Origin: an uncultured Caryophanales bacterium | GTDB lineage: Bacteria; Bacillota_I; Bacilli_A; RFN20; CAG-826 | Assembly (NCBI GenBank): GCA_947165725.1 | Contig: CAMVBL010000069.1 | Span: forward strand, 1 to 5,736 | DNA: 5,736 nt | Direction of reading: 5' to 3' | In this document: positions 1 through 5,374 of the stretch, one piece after another | Numbering within the stretch: position 1 is the stretch's first letter | Layout: each line of letters begins with the position of its first letter | The notes under the pieces: generated by a model | Databases searched by the model: none | Told to the model about the DNA's origin: nothing | The model's input: the letters and a program-made list of their open reading frames with translations, nothing else | Program-made: the position numbers and the translations under genes

Positions 1-1
1 A

Positions 2-817
2 TACGAAAAGAGGGGTGCAAAAGAGTATTTTATAATGCAGTACCTAGATGGAGATGGCAATGAATTGAATGAAAAGTTTTGGTCCGTTCATTCTTCCTCT
101 CGATTTGCTTTCGAATTGTATTCTTGGATGGCAAATTGCAGCTTGATAAAAGACATTTGTTTCGAAAAGAAACTAACTGGTCTAAACGAAACAAAAAGAA
201 GTCCGAATATGGACGTATACATAGAATTAGATGACAGAATCATTTTTATCGAAAGCAAGTTCAGCGAATCTTCATCGCAAAAAATTGATAGCTTGTCACC
301 TGCCTACGATAAAGAAAAAGGTAAAGCAGAAACAAATCATGGGCTGGTTGGCAAGTTAGAACTAATCGAACGATATTATGGTCATGATGATGCATCGGAA
401 GCTTTTCCGAAATTTATTGAAAGCGTTCGCTCTAATTTAGATTGTAAATATAAGCCTTGCTGGATGGACTATAAACAAGAAATCACACATTTAGTGGGGA
501 TATACTTGACGATAGCGAACGATTCGACAAATTATTACAAAAATAAAAACATTGAATTCTACAATGTTTACTATGACTTTGAGGATCAGCCTAATTCTCC
601 TGTTAAATGGTTCTTCGAAGAGGCTTCGGATTTAATGAACAATTTGCTAGTGAAAAATGGGCTTTGTAAGACATTTAAATATGAACACCTTAGCGCGCAA
701 TCACTTGCAAATTCAGATGTGATTATAAAATTTGATAAATCAGTATCAGCGTATGGATTGAGTAATAGAACCATTGGTGAACAGTTGAAAGATGAGTTTG
801 ACCTAATCATAAAATAG
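2..817 (+). CDS. PD-(D/E)XK nuclease, restriction-endonuclase-like, probably 5'-truncated by the window edge
   Basis: The first ATG is at 35 (260 aa from there), but the frame stays open to the window edge and the residues before that Met (RGAKEYFI) read like protein. The only purine-rich stretch (AGGGG, 11-15) is too far from the ATG to be its ribosome binding site, so I think the N-terminus lies outside the window; a start at 35 remains possible. Numbering from that Met, PNMDVYIE (57-64) followed by FIESKF (71-76) gives D60, E73 and K75, the D-x(n)-ExK catalytic signature of PD-(D/E)XK nucleases. The helix around SSSRFAFELYSW (20-31) with E27 could supply the usual first acidic residue. A later KQEITHLVGIY segment (about 148-158) recalls PGN_0703-like putative restriction endonucleases, from memory only. 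It would cut DNA in the cytoplasm. No methyltransferase is visible in the window. It ends in TAG, with no terminator before the next gene. The fold is fairly secure; the biological role is inferred. Confidence 0.7.
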   Translation, partial: YEKRGAKEYFIMQYLDGDGNELNEKFWSVHSSSRFAFELYSWMANCSLIKDICFEKKLTGLNETKRSPNMDVYIELDDRIIFIESKFSESSSQKIDSLSPAYDKEKGKAETNHGLVGKLELIERYYGHDDASEAFPKFIESVRSNLDCKYKPCWMDYKQEITHLVGIYLTIANDSTNYYKNKNIEFYNVYYDFEDQPNSPVKWFFEEASDLMNNLLVKNGLCKTFKYEHLSAQSLANSDVIIKFDKSVSAYGLSNRTIGEQLKDEFDLIIK

Positions 818-827
818 TCAAATACAA

Positions 828-854
828 TTAACGAGCCATTTTGTGTCCTCCTTT
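828..854 (-). other. Orphan Shine-Dalgarno plus start codon on the minus strand (M-A-R-stop)
   Basis: Read on the minus strand, 854-847 is AAAGGAGG, a textbook Shine-Dalgarno sequence. Seven bases later comes ATG (839-837), then GCT CGT and TAA (830-828). A perfect initiation signal thus opens a frame of only three codons. It may be the remnant of a gene start truncated by recombination, or chance. No longer minus-strand gene continues from it. Confidence 0.35.
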
Positions 855-870
855 GCATGTTATTTATATT
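841..870 (+). promoter_or_regulatory. Possible promoter for the 898-2906 operon
   Basis: A TATATT at 865-870 matches five of six bases of a sigma-A -10 box. TTGTGT at 841-846, 18 bp upstream, is a weak -35 match (TTG only). Transcription from here would start near 877, giving a leader of about 20 nt that contains the GAGGA ribosome binding site, and would exclude the upstream TTG and ATG as starts. The weak -35 keeps confidence low. Confidence 0.35.
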
Positions 871-885
871 ATGCAGAGAAAAAAT

Positions 886-890
886 GAGGA
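886..890 (+). promoter_or_regulatory. Ribosome binding site that fixes the start at 898
   Basis: GAGGA sits 7 nt before ATG 898, an ideal distance. The two other in-frame candidates, TTG 841 and ATG 871, have no Shine-Dalgarno sequence ahead of them. TCCTC at 846-850 could pair with it if a longer transcript reads through from upstream. Confidence 0.7.
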
Positions 891-897
891 TATTAAA

Positions 898-1455
898 ATG
901 GCTTTTTGTGAGGAAATAAAAACCAAAGAAGAACTCTATGAAACATTAACTTGGATTTACGATGTAGACGAAAAAACAGCAGAGATTATCATAGATAACT
1001 TAGCTAATCGACATAGACTATCTGAATCAGAAGAAATTCTATTAGAATCACATGGAATAGAAAAAGACTTTATAGAGTCTATTCAAAATAATAAAAACCT
1101 TACTGGACATAACACCGAAAAACCCAACATCTCTTTGGTGGGTCCTTTCTTTTACATTAATAACAAACTCTATACTCACAGTGTAGCGGTTAAAGACTTT
1201 AAAAATGATGAAAGGTTCTGTAACGATCCTATTTCTCATTTTGATTATTTCAATAGTCTTGGAATCCTTGGTGACTATGGCAATTACCCAAGAGGTAGAG
1301 TTATCTATGATACGTTAAAAGATGAATTCATTGTCTATATGGATAAATCCATAATGACAGAAGATATCATAGAATCAGTGATGCTAGCGTATTGTCTAGA
1401 AGAAAGGAAAACCGTGTTTAGAACTGATGCTCATTATAAGCACGATAATCTTTAA
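898..1455 (+). CDS. Conserved protein of unknown function, GDYxxYPRGRV motif (185 aa)
   Basis: I start it at ATG 898 because of the GAGGA 7 nt upstream; the longer frame from TTG 841 would add 19 residues without a ribosome binding site. There is no signal peptide or membrane segment, so it should be cytoplasmic. Residues 1-65 look helical and charged. After a polar linker a second domain runs from GPFFYINNKLY (82-92) through ISHFDYF (112-118) and GDYGNYPRGRVIYD (125-138) to VYMDKSI (146-152) and DAHY (177-180). I recall this pattern, with a YPRGRVxxD core, a strand ending in Y-x-D, and a late D-x-HY, from uncharacterised proteins of Clostridia and Bacilli that have no assigned function. The conserved H and D residues could be catalytic or structural; the sequence does not decide. 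Two bases separate its stop from the next start, so the two genes are very probably co-transcribed. Confidence 0.8.
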   Translation: MAFCEEIKTKEELYETLTWIYDVDEKTAEIIIDNLANRHRLSESEEILLESHGIEKDFIESIQNNKNLTGHNTEKPNISLVGPFFYINNKLYTHSVAVKDFKNDERFCNDPISHFDYFNSLGILGDYGNYPRGRVIYDTLKDEFIVYMDKSIMTEDIIESVMLAYCLEERKTVFRTDAHYKHDNL

Positions 1456-1457
1456 TT

Positions 1458-1724
1458 ATGCTTGAAACATTATTGTATCTAGCGTTAGGTGCTGCCTATA
1501 TCGCCACAGTGGATGCCGAAAAGAAAGAAGAACAACAAGCCAAGAAAGAAGCCGAAGATCTTCAAAAAGAATTAGACGAAATTGATCGCAAGACTAATTT
1601 AGATATCGTGTTCTTCTATTATTCCTGGTATAACAATATCCCTTATGAAAAAGTAGTGGAGCTCTATAAAAAAGGACAAATTACACTAGAGCAATTAAAG
1701 AAATGTTTAAACGATCATCAATAG
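1458..1724 (+). CDS. Small membrane-anchored coiled-coil protein with a SHOCT-like C-terminus (88 aa)
   Basis: The reading frame has a single Met, at the first codon, so the start is unambiguous. There is no Shine-Dalgarno sequence, and the gene begins 2 nt after the previous stop, which suggests translational coupling. Residues 2-19 (LETLLYLALGAAYIATVD) form one short hydrophobic helix, probably a membrane anchor. Residues 21-46 are almost only E, K, Q, A, D and L with a heptad feel, a likely coiled coil. The tail contains VVELYKKGQITLEQLKKCL (65-83), which resembles SHOCT, a short C-terminal oligomerisation domain with a helix, a G-x-IT turn and then E-x-x-K; this is by eye and not certain. 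It may assemble with the polytopic membrane protein encoded next. No enzymatic residues are apparent and the function is unknown. Confidence 0.78.
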   Translation: MLETLLYLALGAAYIATVDAEKKEEQQAKKEAEDLQKELDEIDRKTNLDIVFFYYSWYNNIPYEKVVELYKKGQITLEQLKKCLNDHQ

Positions 1725-1725
1725 A

Positions 1726-1742
1726 ATAATCTTTAATTAAAG
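1726..1742. repeat. Second copy of a 14-nt repeat, overlapping a 12-nt palindrome
   Basis: ATAATCTTTAATTA at 1726-1739 repeats 1445-1458 exactly. The first copy spans the stop of the 898 gene and touches the start of the 1458 gene; the second lies just after the stop of the 1458 gene. Here the sequence extends to CTTTAATTAAAG (1731-1742), a perfect palindrome. It is AT-only apart from one base per arm, so chance is possible. Confidence 0.4.
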
Positions 1743-1766
1743 TTAAAATATCATTAAAATGAAGCC

Positions 1767-2906
1767 ATGAATGAAGAAGTGTTACCAGAAAAGAAAAAGC
1801 ATTTAACTCGTTCTGAAAAAAGGGAAATTCGAAAGCAAAAACTTAAAAACAGGTTGATTCGTCCTGACGATATCAAATACCAAGGTCCGATCTCTTATCG
1901 TGTTTTAAGAATTATCGCCTGGGTTCTTATCGCTATTGGACAACTCGCATTTCTTAATGGTGTTTCAGATTCTTTAATCCAATGGAATCCATTAGGAGAT
2001 ACTTTAGAGGGCTTGTTTAGTTTCCTAGCTGCAATTGCCACACCTTTATTTATCGTGGCTTCTTTTGGTTTGGTCCTTAATCGTAAACGTAGTTACTCCG
2101 CTTTTATAACTATCTATGGAGCGGGTTTCTTTGCTATAGGTCTAGGCGTATGTTTTTTCTACCTTAGATATATAAACGGCTTATTTGTTCAACTTGGTAT
2201 TGATCAAACTCAGATGTCTGAACTTACTACAGATTTATTAGCTAAACGTGTCCAAATTAACGTTTTCGCTGATTTATTTGCCTTCTCTTTATTTAATTTC
2301 TTTCTCAATTATTCACCGAATAAAGTGTTTACTGGTAAGAAATTAATTATCTTCCGTTTGTTCATAATATTCCCACTTGCCTTTGTTGCGACTTCATATG
2401 TCTTAAAAGTTATGGCGAGTTTTGGTAGTCTCACATTGCCTTTCTATTTCTATCCATTCTTTGCCACACGTAATCCAATTATCTTCTTAGTGTTTGCGTT
2501 AGCCTCATTATGGATTAAAAACCGTGAAAGATTATTCTTAAAGTTAGGCGCTAGTAAGGAAGAGTATCAAAAGTATTTATTGACTAAACGTAATTCATTA
2601 TCTTTCTCAATCAATCTTTCGTTATTTGTGATATTAGCCGCAGTATTAGAAGCAATAATCATTCTAGTAGTGGGCTTCATCTATATTGCTGAATTCGATA
2701 ATATAGTTCCAATTCTTGATAACTATCAATTAGGACAAGCCATATCTATGATTGTGGCTATTCCTATCTTATTCTTATATTCATATACACGTGAGCATAA
2801 GAACACATTGATTGATATTTTCATTCCTATCGGCGGTATTGCCTTATGTGGTTTTGTCTACATTGAATATATTTTCCAACTCATTCTTAAACTTTCTTCT
2901 AAATAA
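1767..2906 (+). CDS. Polytopic integral membrane protein of unknown function (379 aa)
   Basis: Residues 8-32 form a very basic cytoplasmic N-terminus, rich in K and R. After it I count eight or nine hydrophobic segments: about 44-64, 83-105, 112-134, 166-182, 192-214, 224-250, 281-308, 322-340 and 348-371. The basic loops KNRERLFLK (251-259) and YTREHK (340-345) look cytoplasmic. I see no ATP-binding, permease, protease or transferase motif and do not recognise the family. It starts 42 nt after the previous gene with no terminator between, so it probably belongs to the same operon. The start at ATG 1767 has only a weak TGAAG nearby; a closely placed ATG at 1759 is out of frame and stops after three codons. 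A terminator-like hairpin follows at 2950-2989. A transporter or a surface-assembly component are both open. Confidence 0.8.
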   Translation: MNEEVLPEKKKHLTRSEKREIRKQKLKNRLIRPDDIKYQGPISYRVLRIIAWVLIAIGQLAFLNGVSDSLIQWNPLGDTLEGLFSFLAAIATPLFIVASFGLVLNRKRSYSAFITIYGAGFFAIGLGVCFFYLRYINGLFVQLGIDQTQMSELTTDLLAKRVQINVFADLFAFSLFNFFLNYSPNKVFTGKKLIIFRLFIIFPLAFVATSYVLKVMASFGSLTLPFYFYPFFATRNPIIFLVFALASLWIKNRERLFLKLGASKEEYQKYLLTKRNSLSFSINLSLFVILAAVLEAIIILVVGFIYIAEFDNIVPILDNYQLGQAISMIVAIPILFLYSYTREHKNTLIDIFIPIGGIALCGFVYIEYIFQLILKLSSK

Positions 2907-2933
2907 TAAGGAAATTAATACACACGCACATCC

Positions 2934-2965
2934 GTGGGGGTTGAGATATAAAAAGTGGGGGTTGA
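2934..2965 (+). repeat. Two direct repeats of GTGGGGGTTGA spaced 21 bp
   Basis: GTGGGGGTTGA occurs exactly at 2934-2944 and 2955-2965, a period of 21 bp, or two helical turns, so both would face the same side of the DNA. Five consecutive G are striking in such AT-rich sequence. Further copies of the core follow in the opposite orientation at 3002 and 3022. It could be a protein-binding array, or the left arms of nested stem-loops. Confidence 0.75.
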
Positions 2966-2989
2966 TACAATCAATTATCCCCATTTTTT
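2950..2989 (+). terminator. Intrinsic terminator-like hairpin after the membrane-protein gene
   Basis: AAAAAGTGGGG (2950-2960) pairs with CCCCATTTTTT (2979-2989) with a single mismatch. Inside, TTGAT (2962-2966) pairs with ATCAA (2970-2974) around an ACA loop, with an unpaired G opposite TTAT. Six T follow the GC part of the stem. It lies 43 nt beyond the stop at 2906 and probably ends the operon; the flanking A-run lets it act in both directions. Confidence 0.65.
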
Positions 2990-3048
2990 AAAAGAAAAAT
3001 AATCAACCCCATAATAGTGACATCAACCCCTAAGGCTATTCTTTTAAA
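2987..3048. repeat. AT-rich inverted repeat enclosing the ATCAACCCC pair
   Basis: TTTAAAAGAA (2987-2996) is the exact reverse complement of TTCTTTTAAA (3039-3048). The 42 bases between hold both ATCAACCCC copies, which this stem would present in a loop. A T-run follows at 3052-3056. The stem is nearly all A-T and therefore weak. Confidence 0.4.
3002..3030 (-). repeat. Two ATCAACCCC copies spaced 20 bp, inverted relative to the 2934 pair
   Basis: ATCAACCCC is exact at 3002-3010 and 3022-3030. It is the reverse complement of GGGGTTGAT at 2958-2966, and its eight-base core matches GGGGTTGA at 2937-2944. The four copies form two nested inverted pairs with a similar step of 20-21 bp. A broken copy, ATCAA-TTAT-CCCC, lies at 2970-2982. 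Confidence 0.75.
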
Positions 3049-3093
3049 GAATTTTTATCGCTTTATCTAGATTTTTTTAACACAAAAATAAAT

Positions 3094-3122
3094 ATCAACC
3101 CTGAAATTTTTAGGGGGATGAT
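3094..3122. promoter_or_regulatory. Candidate operator: imperfect dyad of the repeated motif
   Basis: ATCAACCCT (3094-3102) faces AGGGGGATGAT (3112-3122), an imperfect inverted repeat with its centre near 3108. The right half covers the place where a -35 box would lie for the -10 at 3136-3141. LuxR-type activators often bind dyads centred about 40 bp before the transcription start, which is this geometry. Operator function is inference. Confidence 0.4.
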
Positions 3123-3141
3123 GTTATTTATTATTTATAAT
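3113..3141 (+). promoter_or_regulatory. Promoter of the beta-helix/LuxR gene: TATAAT -10 without a -35 box
   Basis: TATAAT at 3136-3141 is a perfect -10. At 17 bp spacing the -35 position (3113-3118) reads GGGGGA, with no resemblance to TTGACA. Transcription would begin near 3148, leaving a leader of about 16 nt with no clear Shine-Dalgarno sequence before ATG 3164. A strong -10 with no -35 is typical of activator-dependent promoters. Confidence 0.55.
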
Positions 3142-3163
3142 GTAAAATAAGAACATCAAATTT

Positions 3164-5278
3164 ATGATACTTAAACTATTATCACTTTTAATTATTACAC
3201 CGACTTTGGCCAATGTTTCTCCTATTGATAACAAGGCTAGTTCTTTAATATCCTCAAGAGAAGATCTTAAAGTGGCAATAAGCGCCGCTAAAGACGGTGA
3301 TGTGATTTTAGTAGATGACATTGATTTCACCAGCGGTGTTACTGGTCTATATAACGTTTATGAAAGAATCGAAATCAAAAAGAGTATTACTATCAAAGGT
3401 AAGGATTCAGGCTCTACATTTAAACGTGGTAGCTTTGATATCTTTGGTGGCAAGACTTATGCAGATTTATTAAACGTTAAATTTGAAAACATTCATTTCT
3501 CACTTTACGAAAACAATAAAAGCTTAACCAGCGAGCAGTGGAAAGATGACGCTAAGTTACAATATGCTTCTTTCTTCTCTGGTAATGTTAATGCTTCATA
3601 TAAAGGTTGTTCTTTCAAAGGCTATATGAATTATGAAGGTGGCGCTTTATATGGTATGTATGGCAATTATCAAGAAAACCCAGACTATTTAACTTTATAC
3701 GGTGATCAAACATCATCTAAATTAAATATCAATCTTGAAAAGTGCTCATTTACTGATAATGCTGCTTATCACGCTGGTGGGGCGTTGTTCTTTGATGGCT
3801 ATCAAGATAATATCTCGATTAATATCAACGAATCAGTTTTTGATAATAACATTTCTGGTACCTTTGATAAAAAGGGCTGGGGAGGTGGCGCGATTTACGC
3901 TAACGACATCGCCTTAAAAGCGGTGGACTCTAAATTCACTAATAACTTAGCTAACTACGTTTATCAAGGTGATACTAGTACACAAGATTCTAGTCAAGGT
4001 GGTGCTATCTGTTTGTTCAATTCAGAATTTGATTTTGATAATGTCTTAATCGCTAATAACCGCGCTTCCTATGGTGGTGGTCTCTATTTTGGCAACACTA
4101 ATGGTCGTATTATCTCTTCCACGATTGAAAACAATACCGCTCAAAGAAGTAGTAACGAAGAGATCTTCTATGGCAAGATGGCTAATAGTGAATTAGGTGG
4201 TGCTATTTATTTCACAGGTAGTGGTCATTCTTTAAAAGTTTTAAATTCCAAAATCATCAATAACTTATCCCATAATGTCTATTCAGGTATTGCCCACCCA
4301 ATGATTTATGGACAAAACGATATTAATAACATCGAGTTATTCTATTCTTTATACGCTAATAAACCATTCCTTGCAGAAGAATTTGAATTTGATTTCGATA
4401 AACCTGATGACGTTTTAGCGTATGAATCATTCAATATCAAAGGCTCTGCCATCTTGGATGAAATCTACAAAGAAACATTTGTGAGAGATGAAATGCCTTC
4501 TACTGAAAACGGTTATAACCGCTTAACAAGTATTTCAAAAGCCTTAGAAGTAGGCTTACTAAGCCTTGATAAAGATAATAACTATCAATTCAATTCATCT
4601 TCCCTAAAGGACTTTGTGGTACCCGAACAAATACTTAATGAAATATTTGGTGAAAACGCTAAATACATGAGTGGCTTATCTTTAGGTTCAACTCGTAATC
4701 CATCATGTAAGCTCAATATCTATAATGGTAAAGATTTCATTGAATCAAGAACTGTTCATTTCCTTGAAGAAATAGCCTTAAGACAATTAGAAAGCACAAA
4801 GCTAAAGAAATTCATCGGCTATAAAGATGATAACGGTCAATTACTCAATAATAAAATCATCTTCGATGGAAAAGATAATGTTGCGTCGATTGATATCTAC
4901 GCTAAATATGAGAATACACCTTTGTTCTATTTCTTAGTAATCGGAGTGCCAATTATCAGTGTTGTTCTTATCGCTGGAGTGGTACTTATCACGATTCTTA
5001 TCATCAAAAAGAAGAAAACAACTAAACAACCTAAACCATCATTTAGTTTCACTGAAGAAGAGATTAATAAATTCTTAGCCTGTTATGACAAAGTTCTTAC
5101 CAACAAAGAAAAAGATATTGCCACTGCAATCTTAAAAGGTAAGACAAGAGATGAAATTGCCGCTAAATACTTCATCAGTAAGGCCACAGTTAAGACGCAT
5201 ATCAATCACATATACACTAAATTGAACGTTTTTAGCCGTAATGAGTTCATCGATTTGGTGAAAGATAAAATCAAATAA
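3164..5278 (+). CDS. Transmembrane regulator: Pmp-like beta-helix ectodomain, one TM helix, cytoplasmic LuxR/GerE HTH (704 aa)
   Basis: A short signal peptide (1-16, probably cut after TLA) is followed by a long extracellular part. Residues 140-370 contain chlamydial Pmp-style repeats: NN or FxxN motifs (FTDN 196, FDNN 226, FTNN 258, IANN 296, IENN 321, IINN 364) and GGA[IL][YF]-like motifs at 159, 205, 241, 279, 304 (GGGLY) and 345. This marks a right-handed parallel beta-helix of about seven turns. Residues 370-585 are unassigned. A hydrophobic helix at 586-614 ends in KKKK (615-618), the classic stop-transfer. The tail is a complete LuxR/GerE domain: LTNKEKDIA (645-653, E649), G659, DEIA (663-666), the recognition helix SKATVKTHI (672-680), TKLNVFSR (685-692). 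The DNA-binding domain thus sits in the cytoplasm and the beta-helix outside, as expected for a one-component surface sensor. ATG 3164 is the only usable start, since an in-frame TAA lies 19 bases upstream; its ribosome binding site is poor. Regulon and ligand are unknown. Confidence 0.88.
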   Translation: MILKLLSLLIITPTLANVSPIDNKASSLISSREDLKVAISAAKDGDVILVDDIDFTSGVTGLYNVYERIEIKKSITIKGKDSGSTFKRGSFDIFGGKTYADLLNVKFENIHFSLYENNKSLTSEQWKDDAKLQYASFFSGNVNASYKGCSFKGYMNYEGGALYGMYGNYQENPDYLTLYGDQTSSKLNINLEKCSFTDNAAYHAGGALFFDGYQDNISININESVFDNNISGTFDKKGWGGGAIYANDIALKAVDSKFTNNLANYVYQGDTSTQDSSQGGAICLFNSEFDFDNVLIANNRASYGGGLYFGNTNGRIISSTIENNTAQRSSNEEIFYGKMANSELGGAIYFTGSGHSLKVLNSKIINNLSHNVYSGIAHPMIYGQNDINNIELFYSLYANKPFLAEEFEFDFDKPDDVLAYESFNIKGSAILDEIYKETFVRDEMPSTENGYNRLTSISKALEVGLLSLDKDNNYQFNSSSLKDFVVPEQILNEIFGENAKYMSGLSLGSTRNPSCKLNIYNGKDFIESRTVHFLEEIALRQLESTKLKKFIGYKDDNGQLLNNKIIFDGKDNVASIDIYAKYENTPLFYFLVIGVPIISVVLIAGVVLITILIIKKKKTTKQPKPSFSFTEEEINKFLACYDKVLTNKEKDIATAILKGKTRDEIAAKYFISKATVKTHINHIYTKLNVFSRNEFIDLVKDKIK

Positions 5279-5283
5279 GTATT

Positions 5284-5322
5284 AAAAATCAACCCCAAAA
5301 TTAATGATGGGTTGATTTTTTT
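5284..5322 (+). terminator. Intrinsic terminator built on the ATCAACCC motif
   Basis: AAAAATCAACCC (5284-5295) pairs perfectly over 12 bp with GGGTTGATTTTT (5309-5320) around a 13-nt loop, and seven T run from 5316 to 5322. It starts 5 nt after the stop at 5278. The A-run on the left makes it usable from either strand. The stem carries the same motif that is repeated upstream of the gene. Confidence 0.85.
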
Positions 5323-5360
5323 AATGCATTTTTTGGTTATATTTTGGGCAGATTTAATGA

Positions 5361-5367
5361 AAAGGAG
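5361..5367 (+). promoter_or_regulatory. Strong ribosome binding site of the lipoprotein gene
   Basis: AAAGGAG lies 7 nt before ATG 5375 and is the best Shine-Dalgarno sequence of any gene in the window. A promoter between the terminator and this site is probable; TATATT at 5338-5343 or TTTAAT at 5353-5358 could be its -10, but no convincing -35 is visible. Confidence 0.8.
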
Positions 5368-5374
5368 TTCGTAT

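Noticed and set aside
586..858. Minus-strand frame of 90 codons
   Set aside because: It is antisense to the nuclease gene, its Met codon lies upstream of the AAAGGAGG rather than after it, and the composition is unlike a protein.
841..897. Longer start for the 898 gene at TTG 841 or ATG 871
   Set aside because: Neither has a Shine-Dalgarno sequence, and both overlap the probable -10 region; ATG 898 has GAGGA at ideal spacing.
1048..1239. Minus-strand frame of 63 codons
   Set aside because: Fully antisense inside the 898-1455 gene, with no ribosome binding site or recognisable motif.
2934..2965. LytTR-type binding site (direct repeats with a period of about 21 bp)
   Set aside because: The spacing fits, but the G-rich repeat does not match the usual LytTR consensus and no LytTR protein is in the window; the visible regulator is LuxR-type.
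2934..3122. CRISPR array
   Set aside because: Repeats are only 9-11 nt, occur in both orientations, and have about 10-nt gaps, unlike CRISPR repeat-spacer geometry.
2907..3163. Known riboswitch or T-box leader
   Set aside because: I could not match a known aptamer or the T-box TGGNACCGCG-type motif, and the likely transcription start at about 3148 leaves almost no leader.
3124..3330. Minus-strand frame of 68 codons at the start of the beta-helix gene
   Set aside because: Antisense to the signal peptide region, and it would run into the promoter region with no initiation signal.
3735..3917. Plus-strand 60-codon frame inside the beta-helix gene
   Set aside because: An alternative frame within a well-supported coding region.
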